From Dyadobacter sp. LHD-138 (GTDB taxonomy: Bacteria > Bacteroidota > Bacteroidia > Cytophagales > Spirosomataceae): 64,000 nt of DNA. The notes below the pieces were generated by a model. It was given only the letters and a program-made list of their open reading frames with translations. It searched no databases and was not told the DNA's origin. Of this stretch, positions 52,407 through 61,375 are shown piece by piece; within the stretch, counting starts at the first letter, position 1; each line of letters starts with the position of its first letter. A program made the translations under genes and the position numbers. The DNA is taken from positions 1-64,000 of the forward strand of contig NZ_JAVFVU010000033.1 in NCBI RefSeq assembly GCF_030929615.1. Reading direction: 5' to 3'.

Positions 52407-53026
52407 ATACTGACTATTCCTAAACCCTTAACCTTTTCTTATCTTTATTTGCCCGAATTACAGACTGATAGCTTCAAATTTGTTACCAGGTGTCAGACCA
52501 TTCAGGTCAAAATTATTTCGTTTTATTAAAATCCTTTGTTAATCATTTCTAACATTGGACTATCATTATTCTACAAAGTCACAATTTTCTCAATAATACT
52601 TCAATTTTCTTATTTTACAAAATTGAAATTTATTCAATCAATATACGATGTGAATCCGTTTTCAGATTTATCAAAAAAACTATTCCCCGACCTCTCTGCA
52701 CATAAACTTAGACAACCCTAAGTCCTCTAAAAATAAATCTCCTTTATATGAATACAAATATAATATATATTTAATTCAGCGTCATGGATTTATTCAATTT
52801 TTATTTCAGTCATTCGATATACAAATGTCCATATAAATTTTGATATTACAAATTACCTAAAAAATACAAAACAGAATATTGTTTGGAATTTTCTAAAATA
52901 AAAAGCATTAAATTAACAATTAACGATTGATTATCACCAACATTTAAAAATTATATTCTGAATATAAAAAAAATTACCAAACAAACACACATCTTGAAAT
53001 ATTTATATATTCTTTAAAAAATACAA
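52407..53026. other. Long A/T-rich intergenic region, OmpA / pth
   Basis: 620 bases with a strong A and T excess, especially 52740-53026, with many short A-runs and no frame with a credible product. The genes at both sides converge, so no promoter is expected. It might be a spacer, a decayed gene or a region of acquired DNA. Confidence 0.5.
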
Positions 53027-53587
53027 TCATTGGTTGTAATTATTCATCGCATATTGTATACCCAAAGTACAAAACGAAATGATCATATCGCATCCGGTGT
53101 CTAAAAATATGGGCAACTCATCCATTTCTTCCTTGGAAAAAGGTTTTAGAACATAATCTACTTGCCTTCCACGAGGAAAATTATTTCCGATGCCAAATCG
53201 TAGTCTCGGATACTCGGAAGTGCCCAGAATTTCCTCAATATTCCTCAATCCGTTGTGTCCGCCATGGCTTCCCTTGGGTTTTATCCTTAAAGTCCCGAAA
53301 GGCAGCTGCAATTCATCGACAATCACCAGTAAGTTCTCTTTTGGTATTTTATACTGGTCCATATAGTAGCGAATCGCCTTCCCGCTCAGATTCATGTACG
53401 TGGTTGGCTTAATAAAATAAAACTGCCGTCCTTTATGTTTCCACTCGGCGACAAATGCGAGTTTTTCAAAAGAAAATTTAAAGTCGTTCTGAGCAGCCAG
53501 CCTGTCCAGCACCATAAATCCTATATTATGCCTTGTAAAAGCATATTCCGGGCCAATATTTCCCAGTCCTGCTATCAGGTATTTCAT
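53027..53587 (-). CDS. pth: Peptidyl-tRNA hydrolase
   Basis: A 186-residue enzyme that recycles peptidyl-tRNA released from stalled ribosomes. Counted from the Met at 53587 (MKYLIAGLGNIGPEYAFTRHNIGF), which gives the normal start and the catalytic His in TRHNIGF; the frame continues 13 codons upstream. Other family motifs are KPTTYMNLSGKAI, DELQLPFGTLRIKPKGSHGGHNGLRNIEEILG and RFGIGNNFPRG. Complete and well conserved. Confidence 0.95.
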   Translation of the reverse strand: MKYLIAGLGNIGPEYAFTRHNIGFMVLDRLAAQNDFKFSFEKLAFVAEWKHKGRQFYFIKPTTYMNLSGKAIRYYMDQYKIPKENLLVIVDELQLPFGTLRIKPKGSHGGHNGLRNIEEILGTSEYPRLRFGIGNNFPRGRQVDYVLKPFSKEEMDELPIFLDTGCDMIISFCTLGIQYAMNNYNQ

Positions 53588-53784
53588 CCGTATTAAATTG
53601 AAAATAATAAAAACATCCGTCGACAATCAGTTTATTAATTGCGGATTCAAAGTTACAGTAATCTGTGTCTGGAATAAAATTAGTTATCAATTGGCCGTTT
53701 TTCCGAAGAATTAATCAGGCTGTCCATGAGCAGAATTCATATTCTTTTCATCCAGGAATAATACTTATTGCAGGGAAAAGTTTT

Positions 53785-53799
53785 ACATTTCATAAATGT
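53785..53799. promoter_or_regulatory. Palindrome upstream of pyrR
   Basis: ACATTTCATAAATGT is a perfect inverted repeat (six-base arms, three-base centre), overlapping TACATTTC (53784-53791), a one-mismatch match to the TAnnTTTG -7 element. It is about 38 bases before the pyrR start. A regulator site is possible, but no regulator is identified. Confidence 0.45.
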
Positions 53800-53836
53800 G
53801 AGCTTAATTTAGGCTAAAATTCAGGAAAATAATACC

Positions 53837-54376
53837 ATGTCTATCAAACGACTTATTTTAAGCAGCCCGCTATTGGAGATCATGACCAGCCGGTTATGTC
53901 AAGAACTTATTGAAAATCACCAGGATTTTGACAATACCGTCATCATGGGTTTGCAGCCCAGGGGAATTTTCTTCGCAGAGCGTGTTGTGGCTGAATTGCG
54001 TGAACGTACCGGAAAAGATATTCCGCTTGGACATCTGGATGCGACTTTTTATCGTGACGATTTTCGCCGCCGGGACTCTCCGCTTTTGCCCAATAAAACG
54101 AACGTGCCTTTTCTTATCGAGGGAAAACGTGTGATCCTGATCGATGACGTACTTGCCAGCGGACGCATGGTTCGTGCGGCTCTGGACGCCATGACAGCCT
54201 TTGGACGGCCTAAAATGGTAGAACTGCTCGTGCTGATCGACCGTCGTTACAACCGCGAGCTACCGATAGAGCCTGATTATTTCGGCATGAAAGTAAATAC
54301 GCTCGAAAGTCAGCGTGTGCTTGTTGAATGGAAAGAACAAGGTTTTGAAACCGACCACATCTGGATGGTAGATTAG
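53837..54376 (+). CDS. pyrR: PyrR: uracil phosphoribosyltransferase / pyr regulator family
   Basis: A 179-residue phosphoribosyltransferase-fold protein with the PRPP-binding loop VILIDDVLASGRMVRAAL. The early segment LCQELIENHQDFDNTVIMGLQPRGIFFAERV is typical of PyrR. In Gram-positive bacteria PyrR binds pyr mRNA; here no pyr genes are adjacent, so RNA binding cannot be assumed. The uracil phosphoribosyltransferase activity is the safer inference. Confidence 0.88.
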   Translation: MSIKRLILSSPLLEIMTSRLCQELIENHQDFDNTVIMGLQPRGIFFAERVVAELRERTGKDIPLGHLDATFYRDDFRRRDSPLLPNKTNVPFLIEGKRVILIDDVLASGRMVRAALDAMTAFGRPKMVELLVLIDRRYNRELPIEPDYFGMKVNTLESQRVLVEWKEQGFETDHIWMVD

Positions 54377-54424
54377 ATCAATGAGGAATAATTGAAGGCT
54401 CAGCATCATGCTGTCCTGCTCCCT

Positions 54425-55978
54425 CTATCTGGGCATATCCTTTACATCCCGATTTTCGGCCTTGCTGATATTCTCCGTTTTATAGGTCAGCTTGTTGATG
54501 TAAAAAACCTCGCGCCCCTGCCCGATGGACGATGGACCAACCCGCTGCATGCCATAAGCCAGAAAATACTGCCCGTACCAGGGAGCCAGGTACGCATTTT
54601 CGTTGTTCAGCACTTTATCTGATTCAGATTTGGCACTGATCTTGAATTTTTCATTTTCAACAACCACTTTGTTTCTGTCGATCACTTCGGTGTGTATAGT
54701 GCCCTCCTGCGGATATGCGAGAATAAAATAATCATTCACCGGTGTCAGCTGGACCATTTCCTGAAGCTCGAAACTGGTTAAGTCCTTGATCGGAATACAA
54801 TTGTCCCACTTAAACTTGCCATTCCTGTCAAAGCCGCAAACGATCGCATGGGTGTAGCGATACCCTTCCAGGGAACGGGCATAGTACGGGCGCGTGATGC
54901 CATTGGTCACCATCGGCGAGCCGGCACGCTGGTTGGGGTAATAAACTTCGGCAACCAGCACAATTTCGTCGTCGGTTTGAATCAGTTCATGAACCAGCAG
55001 CCGATAACGGAACCGGTTCTCCTTTCCCATACTTTTTCTCTTCCCAATCCGCTCCATCACACGCTCCCGCCGTTTCGGTTTCATATAATTGAAAAAATTC
55101 TGAAGTTCCGAAAATTCAATAAATGAAGGACTTTCAGGCTCGTTGTCCGCAATGTGCGTAATGTACAAACCCTGCGAATAAGGGGTACAACCCACAGAAT
55201 AATTACCGATAAGATACGAATCATCTGCATTCAAAGGCACAATTTGCCCGGATATCAGGCTATTTCTAGGGTCACTCAGAGAAGTTTTTTTCAACATTTT
55301 CCCCTCATAAGAATACGTTTTGATTTCAAAAACACAGTTTTTCTTGCGGTAGGCATACGTGATGACATTGATAATACCGTCCCGTTCATTGATGTCAACG
55401 TTATTTAACTCTGTATTTTTTTCATAAAGTCCGGGTAAAACCCTCGTCGTATGATCAAAAAAGGAATGAACGAGCACCACCGGACGCGAGCGGTGATACC
55501 CTGCAACCAACGCTTTACTACCAATAACCTTGAACTGGTTGACGTCTATGCCAGACAAAAGATTCCCCTTATAAGTCTCGACCGCTCCGTCGCTGAAATT
55601 TACCTGCAGAAAGAGAAAATGATCCGTATCGGGTTGTGCAAATAACCAATAGCCAAAATGTTCGCCCTGGTAAGCCATCACGGGGATAAAACGAAAATCG
55701 AGCTTAAAACTCATTTTCCAAATCGGACTCAGCGAAGTATCGTACCGGGTAAACTCCCAGTTTTCATTTCTATTACCGAAATTTTCATCCCCCCGAATCA
55801 ATGACAATAACCCTGAATTACCCAAAGTGAAGACCTCAAACAACTCGGAGCGTGACGAATTTACAGGAATCTCAAGCCGATGAGACTGCTCCAATTGTGC
55901 CTGCACTTTCGCTGGTACAAATAGGCAAAATTGTATGATCAAACAACTTTGTATGAGAAATAGCAAACGCTTCTTCAT
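54425..55978 (-). CDS. Hypothetical exported protein (517 aa)
   Basis: A 517-residue protein with a signal peptide (MKKRLLFLIQSCLIIQFCLFVPAKVQAQ). The mature part is beta-rich with several 'FTLGNSGLLSLIRG', 'YLLVHELIQTDDEIVLVAEVYYP' and 'LYITHIADNEPESPSF' stretches. No known domain is recognised; it may form a beta-propeller-like structure, but this is not supported by clear repeats. It is convergent with pyrR and divergent from argS. Confidence 0.7.
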   Translation of the reverse strand: MKKRLLFLIQSCLIIQFCLFVPAKVQAQLEQSHRLEIPVNSSRSELFEVFTLGNSGLLSLIRGDENFGNRNENWEFTRYDTSLSPIWKMSFKLDFRFIPVMAYQGEHFGYWLFAQPDTDHFLFLQVNFSDGAVETYKGNLLSGIDVNQFKVIGSKALVAGYHRSRPVVLVHSFFDHTTRVLPGLYEKNTELNNVDINERDGIINVITYAYRKKNCVFEIKTYSYEGKMLKKTSLSDPRNSLISGQIVPLNADDSYLIGNYSVGCTPYSQGLYITHIADNEPESPSFIEFSELQNFFNYMKPKRRERVMERIGKRKSMGKENRFRYRLLVHELIQTDDEIVLVAEVYYPNQRAGSPMVTNGITRPYYARSLEGYRYTHAIVCGFDRNGKFKWDNCIPIKDLTSFELQEMVQLTPVNDYFILAYPQEGTIHTEVIDRNKVVVENEKFKISAKSESDKVLNNENAYLAPWYGQYFLAYGMQRVGPSSIGQGREVFYINKLTYKTENISKAENRDVKDMPR

Positions 55979-56142
55979 AAGTTCTTGGGGCCGGGTGTGA
56001 GTGTGTTCAATATTTACCCTAATTTTGCGTCAAAACGAGTAATACATCATTAATGTAAAAATATTTTTAATCAAATAAAAACTTAGAGAAATGTTATTTA
56101 ATATTTGATTAACACTTCTATAATTTTATAAAAGCAATATAC

Positions 56143-57921
56143 ATGACGATTGAAGCAATACTGAAAGCTGACATTCAAAAAGCGATCCAAAAGAATTTCG
56201 ACATTACCGTTGAAGACATCCTCTTACAGCCCACCAAAAAGGAATTTGAGGGCTTTTACACGTTCGTAACCTTCCCTTTAACCAAAGCAACACGACGCGC
56301 ACCGGCAGAAATCGGGCAGATAATCGGCGCCGAACTGGAGGCCAGCTCTTCCGTTGTTGACCGTTGCAATGTGGTTCAGGGATTTTTGAATATCGGTCTT
56401 CGCGATACTACGTGGCTTGAATTATTCGGAGGTATTTTCTCGGATGCTGATTTTGGCATTGCTCCTGCGAACGGCAAGTCTGTCATGGTAGAATTTTCTT
56501 CGCCCAATACGAACAAACCGCTTCACCTGGGCCATTTGCGTAATAACTTCCTTGGCGATTCGCTCTCCCGGATTTTAAAAGCAAACGGGTATGATGTAGT
56601 AAAAACCTGCCTGGTGAATGACCGCGGCATTCATATCTGTAAATCCATGCTTGCCTATCGCGAACTGGGCGATGGCGAAACGCCAGAATCGTCGGGCATC
56701 AAAGGCGACCACTTGGCTGGAAAATATTATGTAAAATTTGATATCGAATTCAAAAAGCAGATCGCCGAACTTGTCGAAAAAGGCATGAGTCCGGAAGAAG
56801 CTGCCAAAAAAGCGCCGTGGATTCTGGAAGCGCAGCAATTGCTTTTACTTTGGGAAAAAGGTGATGCCGAAACGGTAGCGCTTTGGCAAAAAATGAATAA
56901 CTGGGTTTATGCCGGTTTCAATCAGACTTACAAGCAAATTGGTGTAGGTTTTGACAAAACATATTACGAATCAAACACGTACCTGTTAGGAAAAGACATT
57001 ATTGAAGAAGGTTTACAAAAAGGTGTTTTCTACAAAAAAGAAGATAACTCTGTTTGGATAGACCTCACTGCCGAAGGGCTGGATGAGAAACTGGTGCTTC
57101 GTGGCGATGGCACATCCGTTTACATCACACAGGATCTTGGCACAACGGAACTTAAATTCGGCGACTTCCACAACGACCGTTATTTATGGGTAGTAGGAAA
57201 CGAACAGGATTATCATTTCAATGTATTGTTTGCCATTCTGAAACGTCTGGAACGCCCTTATGCGTCGGGATGTTACCACATCAGTTACGGTATGGTGGAT
57301 CTACCTTCGGGTAAAATGAAATCTCGTGAAGGTACCGTGGTGGATGCCGACGACCTTGTCAGCCAAATGACGCAAACGGCGGCCGACCGTACGCAGGAAT
57401 TAGGTAAAATTGACGATTTCGAAAAAGAAGAAGCGACTCAGCTTTACCATACGCTCGCGATGGGCGCATTAAAATATTTTCTACTGAAGGTGGATCCTAA
57501 AAAACGTATGCTTTTCAACCCCGAAGAATCCATTGATTTCCAAGGACATACAGGACCATTCATTCAATATACTTACACCCGTATCCGTTCCATCATCCGC
57601 AAGGCAGAACAATCGGGTATCAACATCCAGTTGCCGGCATCTGGTTATCAATTGCACCAGGCAGAGCGTGAGTTGATTTTCACATTGTCGCAATTCCCGT
57701 TGCGCGTGCTGGCTGCGGGGAATGAATTTGCTCCTTCTGTCGTTTCATTTTATGCCTATGAGCTGGCAAAGGTTTATAACCAGTTTTACGCCGAAGTATC
57801 GATTTTCGCGGATCCCGATCCGGAAGCCGTTAAATTCCGCGTGGCGTTGTCCAAAGTGGTGGCCGAAACGATTCATAAAGCTTTGGGGTTGTTAGGAATA
57901 AATGTACCTGAAAGAATGTAA
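56143..57921 (+). CDS. argS: Arginyl-tRNA synthetase
   Basis: A 592-residue class I synthetase charging tRNA-Arg. The HIGH motif is HLGHLRNN at about residue 128 (FSSPNTNKPLHLGHLRNN), and the KMSKS counterpart is GKMKSREGT. The C-terminal DALR anticodon-binding domain is present (AKVYNQFYAEVSIF..FRVALSKVVAETIHKALGLLGINVPERM). The length and the start fit the family. It stands alone between the hypothetical gene and the glutathione peroxidase gene. Confidence 0.97.
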   Translation: MTIEAILKADIQKAIQKNFDITVEDILLQPTKKEFEGFYTFVTFPLTKATRRAPAEIGQIIGAELEASSSVVDRCNVVQGFLNIGLRDTTWLELFGGIFSDADFGIAPANGKSVMVEFSSPNTNKPLHLGHLRNNFLGDSLSRILKANGYDVVKTCLVNDRGIHICKSMLAYRELGDGETPESSGIKGDHLAGKYYVKFDIEFKKQIAELVEKGMSPEEAAKKAPWILEAQQLLLLWEKGDAETVALWQKMNNWVYAGFNQTYKQIGVGFDKTYYESNTYLLGKDIIEEGLQKGVFYKKEDNSVWIDLTAEGLDEKLVLRGDGTSVYITQDLGTTELKFGDFHNDRYLWVVGNEQDYHFNVLFAILKRLERPYASGCYHISYGMVDLPSGKMKSREGTVVDADDLVSQMTQTAADRTQELGKIDDFEKEEATQLYHTLAMGALKYFLLKVDPKKRMLFNPEESIDFQGHTGPFIQYTYTRIRSIIRKAEQSGINIQLPASGYQLHQAERELIFTLSQFPLRVLAAGNEFAPSVVSFYAYELAKVYNQFYAEVSIFADPDPEAVKFRVALSKVVAETIHKALGLLGINVPERM

Positions 57922-58024
57922 AAGCATATTTTTACGTTTAATTTTATAGCGAGCATTCAATCTGGTCAGTACCCAATATTGTAACTCACGTTTTCCACCT
58001 ATTGCTTAACCAAATCAATTTGTT

Positions 58025-58609
58025 ATGGACTTATTAAAATCAGTATTCATTATGATTACCTCGCTTATCGCAGGCCTTTTTGCCGACAAGAGTGAAATTG
58101 CACAAAAACCTGCCGAGCACATTGTTGCCAAACAATCGCTGTATGATTTCAAAGTCAAATCCCTTGTGGGAGATCAGGTCGTTGATTTGAGCAAATACAA
58201 AGGAAAAAAAGTGGTGATTCTCAACGTTGCTTCCAAATGCGGTTATACAAAACAGTATGCCGACTGGGAAAAATTCAACAAAGACCATGGTGATAAAGTA
58301 GTTGTTCTGGGTTTCCCTGCCAATAATTTTGGTGGCCAGGAACCAGGTACAAGCGAAGAAATTGCTACATTCTGCTCAAAAACATACGGTGTTTCTTTCC
58401 CGATGTTTGAGAAAGTTTCAGTTCTTGGCGACGATCAGGCCCCTATTTACAAGTGGCTTTCTACCAAAGAATTGAACGGATGGAATGATAAAGTACCAAC
58501 CTGGAACTTCTGCAAATATGTAGTGAACGAAAAAGGAGAACTTACAAACTTCTTCGCGTCAAAAATATTGCCGACAGATCCTGAATTCCTGAAAGCGGTA
58601 GGTATCTGA
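58025..58609 (+). CDS. Glutathione peroxidase-like thiol peroxidase (Cys type)
   Basis: A 194-residue peroxidase reducing hydrogen peroxide and lipid hydroperoxides. The peroxidatic Cys72 lies in VASKCGYTKQY, encoded by TGC and not by a selenocysteine TGA. Gln105 (NNFGGQEPG), Trp160 and Asn161 (TWNF) complete the catalytic tetrad; Cys117 may be the resolving Cys. The N-terminus (MDLLKSVFIMITSLIAGLFA) is hydrophobic and may be a membrane anchor or export signal, as seen in several Bacteroidota. The Cys-type enzyme probably uses thioredoxin. Confidence 0.93.
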   Translation: MDLLKSVFIMITSLIAGLFADKSEIAQKPAEHIVAKQSLYDFKVKSLVGDQVVDLSKYKGKKVVILNVASKCGYTKQYADWEKFNKDHGDKVVVLGFPANNFGGQEPGTSEEIATFCSKTYGVSFPMFEKVSVLGDDQAPIYKWLSTKELNGWNDKVPTWNFCKYVVNEKGELTNFFASKILPTDPEFLKAVGI

Positions 58610-58644
58610 TCGTAAAATCCGGTGCAGATGCCGAAAAAATAATT

Positions 58645-58670
58645 GCCTGGGTTGAACAAAAGGCCCGGGC
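58645..58670 (+). terminator. Weak hairpin between the peroxidase and menA genes
   Basis: GCCTGGG (58645-58651) pairs with CCCGGGC (58664-58670) over 7 bases with one wobble, followed by TTAATTT. It may stop transcription after the peroxidase gene. Confidence 0.4.
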
Positions 58671-58693
58671 TTAATTTAAGTTTATAAGTAAAA

Positions 58694-59587
58694 ATGAAAT
58701 TCTGGATAGAAGCAGCCCGACCACGTACGTTGCCTTTGGCGCTTTCATGTATTTTAATGGGCTGTTTTTTAGCGGCATCAACGGGTCAGTTCAGCTGGCC
58801 CGTTGCTTTGTTAAGTGTATTGACAACAACACTTTTGCAGATACTTTCCAACTTTGCCAACGATTATGGCGACGCGGTAAACGGGAAAGACACCGAGCTG
58901 CGCGAAGGACCACGCAGAGCCGTTCATTCCGGAAGCATCCCAGCCTCAACGATGTTAAAGGCAATCATTCTGTTCTCAATCCTGTCACTGGTTTCAGGAC
59001 TTTCGCTGTTGTATATCGCTTTAAAAAACGCCCCTGCAAATGCTTTCTGGGTGTTTTTAGGAATCGGGATTGCCTGTATTATTGCGGCCATTACGTACAC
59101 AGCCGGAAAACGTCCTTACGGATATGTCGGACTTGGCGACTTATCAGTACTTATTTTCTTTGGCTGGGTTGGCGTTTTGGGAAGCAGTTATCTGCATACC
59201 CATGTCTGGAACTGGGATTTATTGCTGCCGGCCACGAGCTGCGGACTGTTTGCTGTGGGTGTATTGAACATCAACAACATCCGCGATATTGATTCCGACA
59301 GAGCCACAGGCAAAAACTCAATCCCTGTCCGTTTGGGTCGGGAAAAAGCAATTCTTTACCATTGGGCAATACTTTTGATCGGTATGTCCTGCGTCCTTGT
59401 TTACACCGTTCAGCACTTTTCCGGCTATACCAGCCTGATCTTTTTGCTGAGTTTTCCGTTCTTTATCAAAAACGGACTGGCTGTTTCAAAATTACAAAAA
59501 GCCAGCGAACTGGATCCTTATCTTAAACAGATGGCATTATCGACGCTGCTGTTTGTAATCCTGTTTGGCATCGGCGTGATTTTATAA
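58694..59587 (+). CDS. menA: 1,4-dihydroxy-2-naphthoate polyprenyltransferase
   Basis: A 297-residue UbiA-type membrane enzyme that attaches the isoprenoid chain during menaquinone synthesis. The two Asp-rich motifs are NFANDYGDAVNGKD and NIRDIDSDRATGKNS. About eight to nine hydrophobic segments are visible. MenA is consistent with menaquinone as the quinone of Cytophagales. Other men genes are not in the window. Confidence 0.93.
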   Translation: MKFWIEAARPRTLPLALSCILMGCFLAASTGQFSWPVALLSVLTTTLLQILSNFANDYGDAVNGKDTELREGPRRAVHSGSIPASTMLKAIILFSILSLVSGLSLLYIALKNAPANAFWVFLGIGIACIIAAITYTAGKRPYGYVGLGDLSVLIFFGWVGVLGSSYLHTHVWNWDLLLPATSCGLFAVGVLNINNIRDIDSDRATGKNSIPVRLGREKAILYHWAILLIGMSCVLVYTVQHFSGYTSLIFLLSFPFFIKNGLAVSKLQKASELDPYLKQMALSTLLFVILFGIGVIL

Positions 59588-59593
59588 ATGAAA

Positions 59594-59628
59594 CTTATGA
59601 ACCATTTATTTAATGAATGGTTCATAAG
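59594..59628. terminator. Bidirectional terminator, menA / SGNH gene
   Basis: CTTATGAACCATT (59594-59606) and AATGGTTCATAAG (59616-59628) form a perfect 13-bp stem with a 9-base loop. The right arm is part of the last codons of the SGNH gene, so the hairpin overlaps coding sequence and stop codon. T-rich stretches lie on both sides. Confidence 0.8.
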
Positions 59629-61375
59629 CTTTTCCCAGCATTTGATATCCTTTCGCATTAGGATGCAGTCCGTCCGAAAAAAGCGACTCGTCAATCTTCC
59701 CATTCTTCCCTGCCAAGACCAGTCCCGGGTCCGCATAACCCACCTTGGTCGTTTTGGCCAGCTGCTTTAATTGTGCGTTTAATTTAGCCACGCGCTCTTC
59801 TTTCTCTCTCCTCGGATAAATTCCCACCATTGTCACAGCCGCATTGGGCTGCCTGAATTTGATCGCTTCAATCAGCACTTGCCAGCCAGCCATAATTTCC
59901 TCATCTGTATTGAGATGAAGATTATTAGTACCGATATTAACAAATATTTGTTTTGCATTAAAGCCATCCAATTCTCCGTGATAAACCCGCCACAGCGCAT
60001 TTTCGATCCTGTCCCAGCCATAACCCAAATTTCTTGATCCGATCTCACCAAAAGTCTTATTCCACGATTCTTCTCCTGCCGCTCTGGGTCCTTTTGGCGC
60101 TCCTCCCCAAAAATGAGTAATAGAATTACCTATGATGAGAATCTTAGGCTGGTCGATTTTATTCAAATTGAGAATTTCTTTGTGCCTAACTTCCCAATCA
60201 TAGTTGTTAAGCTCTCTCAATTGTGTAGTTGGTTTGGTCGTCGAAACAACGCCAACAGGCTCATGCAAAATACTTCTGATATGCTTCTCATAAGCTTCCG
60301 CATATCGCATCATACCCAGATCGGTGGGATGGACTCCATCCACCATCGTTTCGATATCCTGCTGAAAATCTTCTTTAGGCAATAAATAAATATCTTTTAC
60401 TCCTTCTGATTTCAACTGTCCAAAGGCTTCCCGGATGACAACATTCACGTCCTGATAACTCTTACGGCTTACCAGATTTATGGCCTCATCGGTATATCCG
60501 TCGTGTTCCGCCAGTAAAATTGGCGTCACGGGCCTCTTGGTTCGGATCCCATGCACCGCATCCAGAATGCGTTTTTTCACTTCCTCCAATGGAATATTGA
60601 CGCTGGAAACCAGATTTGGGAGACAATCCAGTACATAAATTTTTGCGTCAATTTCCGAAACCATATCCACCACCTCTTTTTCGAGACGACCGTTTCCTGA
60701 AAAGCCCAGATTGATCAGCGGATCATCCAGTTTCCGGCTTAAAATGGATGTCCAGGCCATTCCCGGACGCGAGGCACAGGCCCCCTGAGCAATGGAAGTG
60801 CCATAGATAACTACTGGCTTATCAGGACGAACAGGCAGTGCCTCAAACCTCGTTCCTTCCGGTACGCCTATTTCCAGCCATTTTACATTGTTGTACAATG
60901 GTAAAAACAAACGGTACTCCCTTCCCAGCTTATGTCCCCCGTCGACCGGGTCTATATTCTTAAAATTGTACGTAATTGTATCGCCAAAGGCATATTTTCC
61001 GGCTGACCAGCGCCAGTCGCCATCGTTGGTTATGGCGTACAAATCCACCCCGCTTACACCGGTTGATGGCATGTGCGGCAGAGAAAGTTTGCCTCCTACC
61101 TGGTATCTGACTTTAATTTCTCCGGAGTTTGCCCTGAAACGTATCATCAGCCCGGCTCCCTGCATCGACAAATTCCAGACCTGATCTCTTACCAGTTTTT
61201 CCGCCCGCGCAGGCAATCGGTCGTATCGGTTTTTAACTTCGTTGGCCCAGGCTTGTCCTTCAATAACGGGAAACGTGCTGCTGGCAGGGTTCCACCATGT
61301 GAATTGTGTGGTTTGCGCAAAAGATAATCGAGCGGTTAAGAAAAATATTAGGAGGTAAAAAAGTCTGGTTTTCAT
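59606..61375 (-). CDS. Tandem SGNH/GDSL esterase-type protein
   Basis: A 589-residue exported protein with a signal peptide (MKTRLFYLLIFFLTARLSFAQ). Residues about 30-170 are a beta-sandwich N-terminal domain typical of carbohydrate esterases. Two SGNH domains follow: the first with VVIYGTSIAQGA (Ser) and VDGVHPTDLG, the second with LIIGNSITHFWGG, NIGTNNL and SDGLHPNAKGY. Both keep the catalytic Ser-Asp-His layout, although the first has GTS rather than GDS. It probably deacetylates a surface or plant polysaccharide. The double catalytic module is unusual. Confidence 0.88.
   Translation of the reverse strand: MKTRLFYLLIFFLTARLSFAQTTQFTWWNPASSTFPVIEGQAWANEVKNRYDRLPARAEKLVRDQVWNLSMQGAGLMIRFRANSGEIKVRYQVGGKLSLPHMPSTGVSGVDLYAITNDGDWRWSAGKYAFGDTITYNFKNIDPVDGGHKLGREYRLFLPLYNNVKWLEIGVPEGTRFEALPVRPDKPVVIYGTSIAQGACASRPGMAWTSILSRKLDDPLINLGFSGNGRLEKEVVDMVSEIDAKIYVLDCLPNLVSSVNIPLEEVKKRILDAVHGIRTKRPVTPILLAEHDGYTDEAINLVSRKSYQDVNVVIREAFGQLKSEGVKDIYLLPKEDFQQDIETMVDGVHPTDLGMMRYAEAYEKHIRSILHEPVGVVSTTKPTTQLRELNNYDWEVRHKEILNLNKIDQPKILIIGNSITHFWGGAPKGPRAAGEESWNKTFGEIGSRNLGYGWDRIENALWRVYHGELDGFNAKQIFVNIGTNNLHLNTDEEIMAGWQVLIEAIKFRQPNAAVTMVGIYPRREKEERVAKLNAQLKQLAKTTKVGYADPGLVLAGKNGKIDESLFSDGLHPNAKGYQMLGKAYEPFIK

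Noticed and set aside
52536..52721. 61-residue frame in the A/T-rich gap as a gene
   Set aside because: Composition follows the surrounding A/T-rich DNA and no start signal or family features are seen.
53837..54376. pyr attenuator control by PyrR at this locus
   Set aside because: No pyr biosynthetic gene or recognisable leader hairpin follows; only the phosphoribosyltransferase fold is supported.
58025..58609. Selenoprotein glutathione peroxidase
   Set aside because: The active-site codon is TGC (cysteine), with no in-frame TGA or SECIS-like element.
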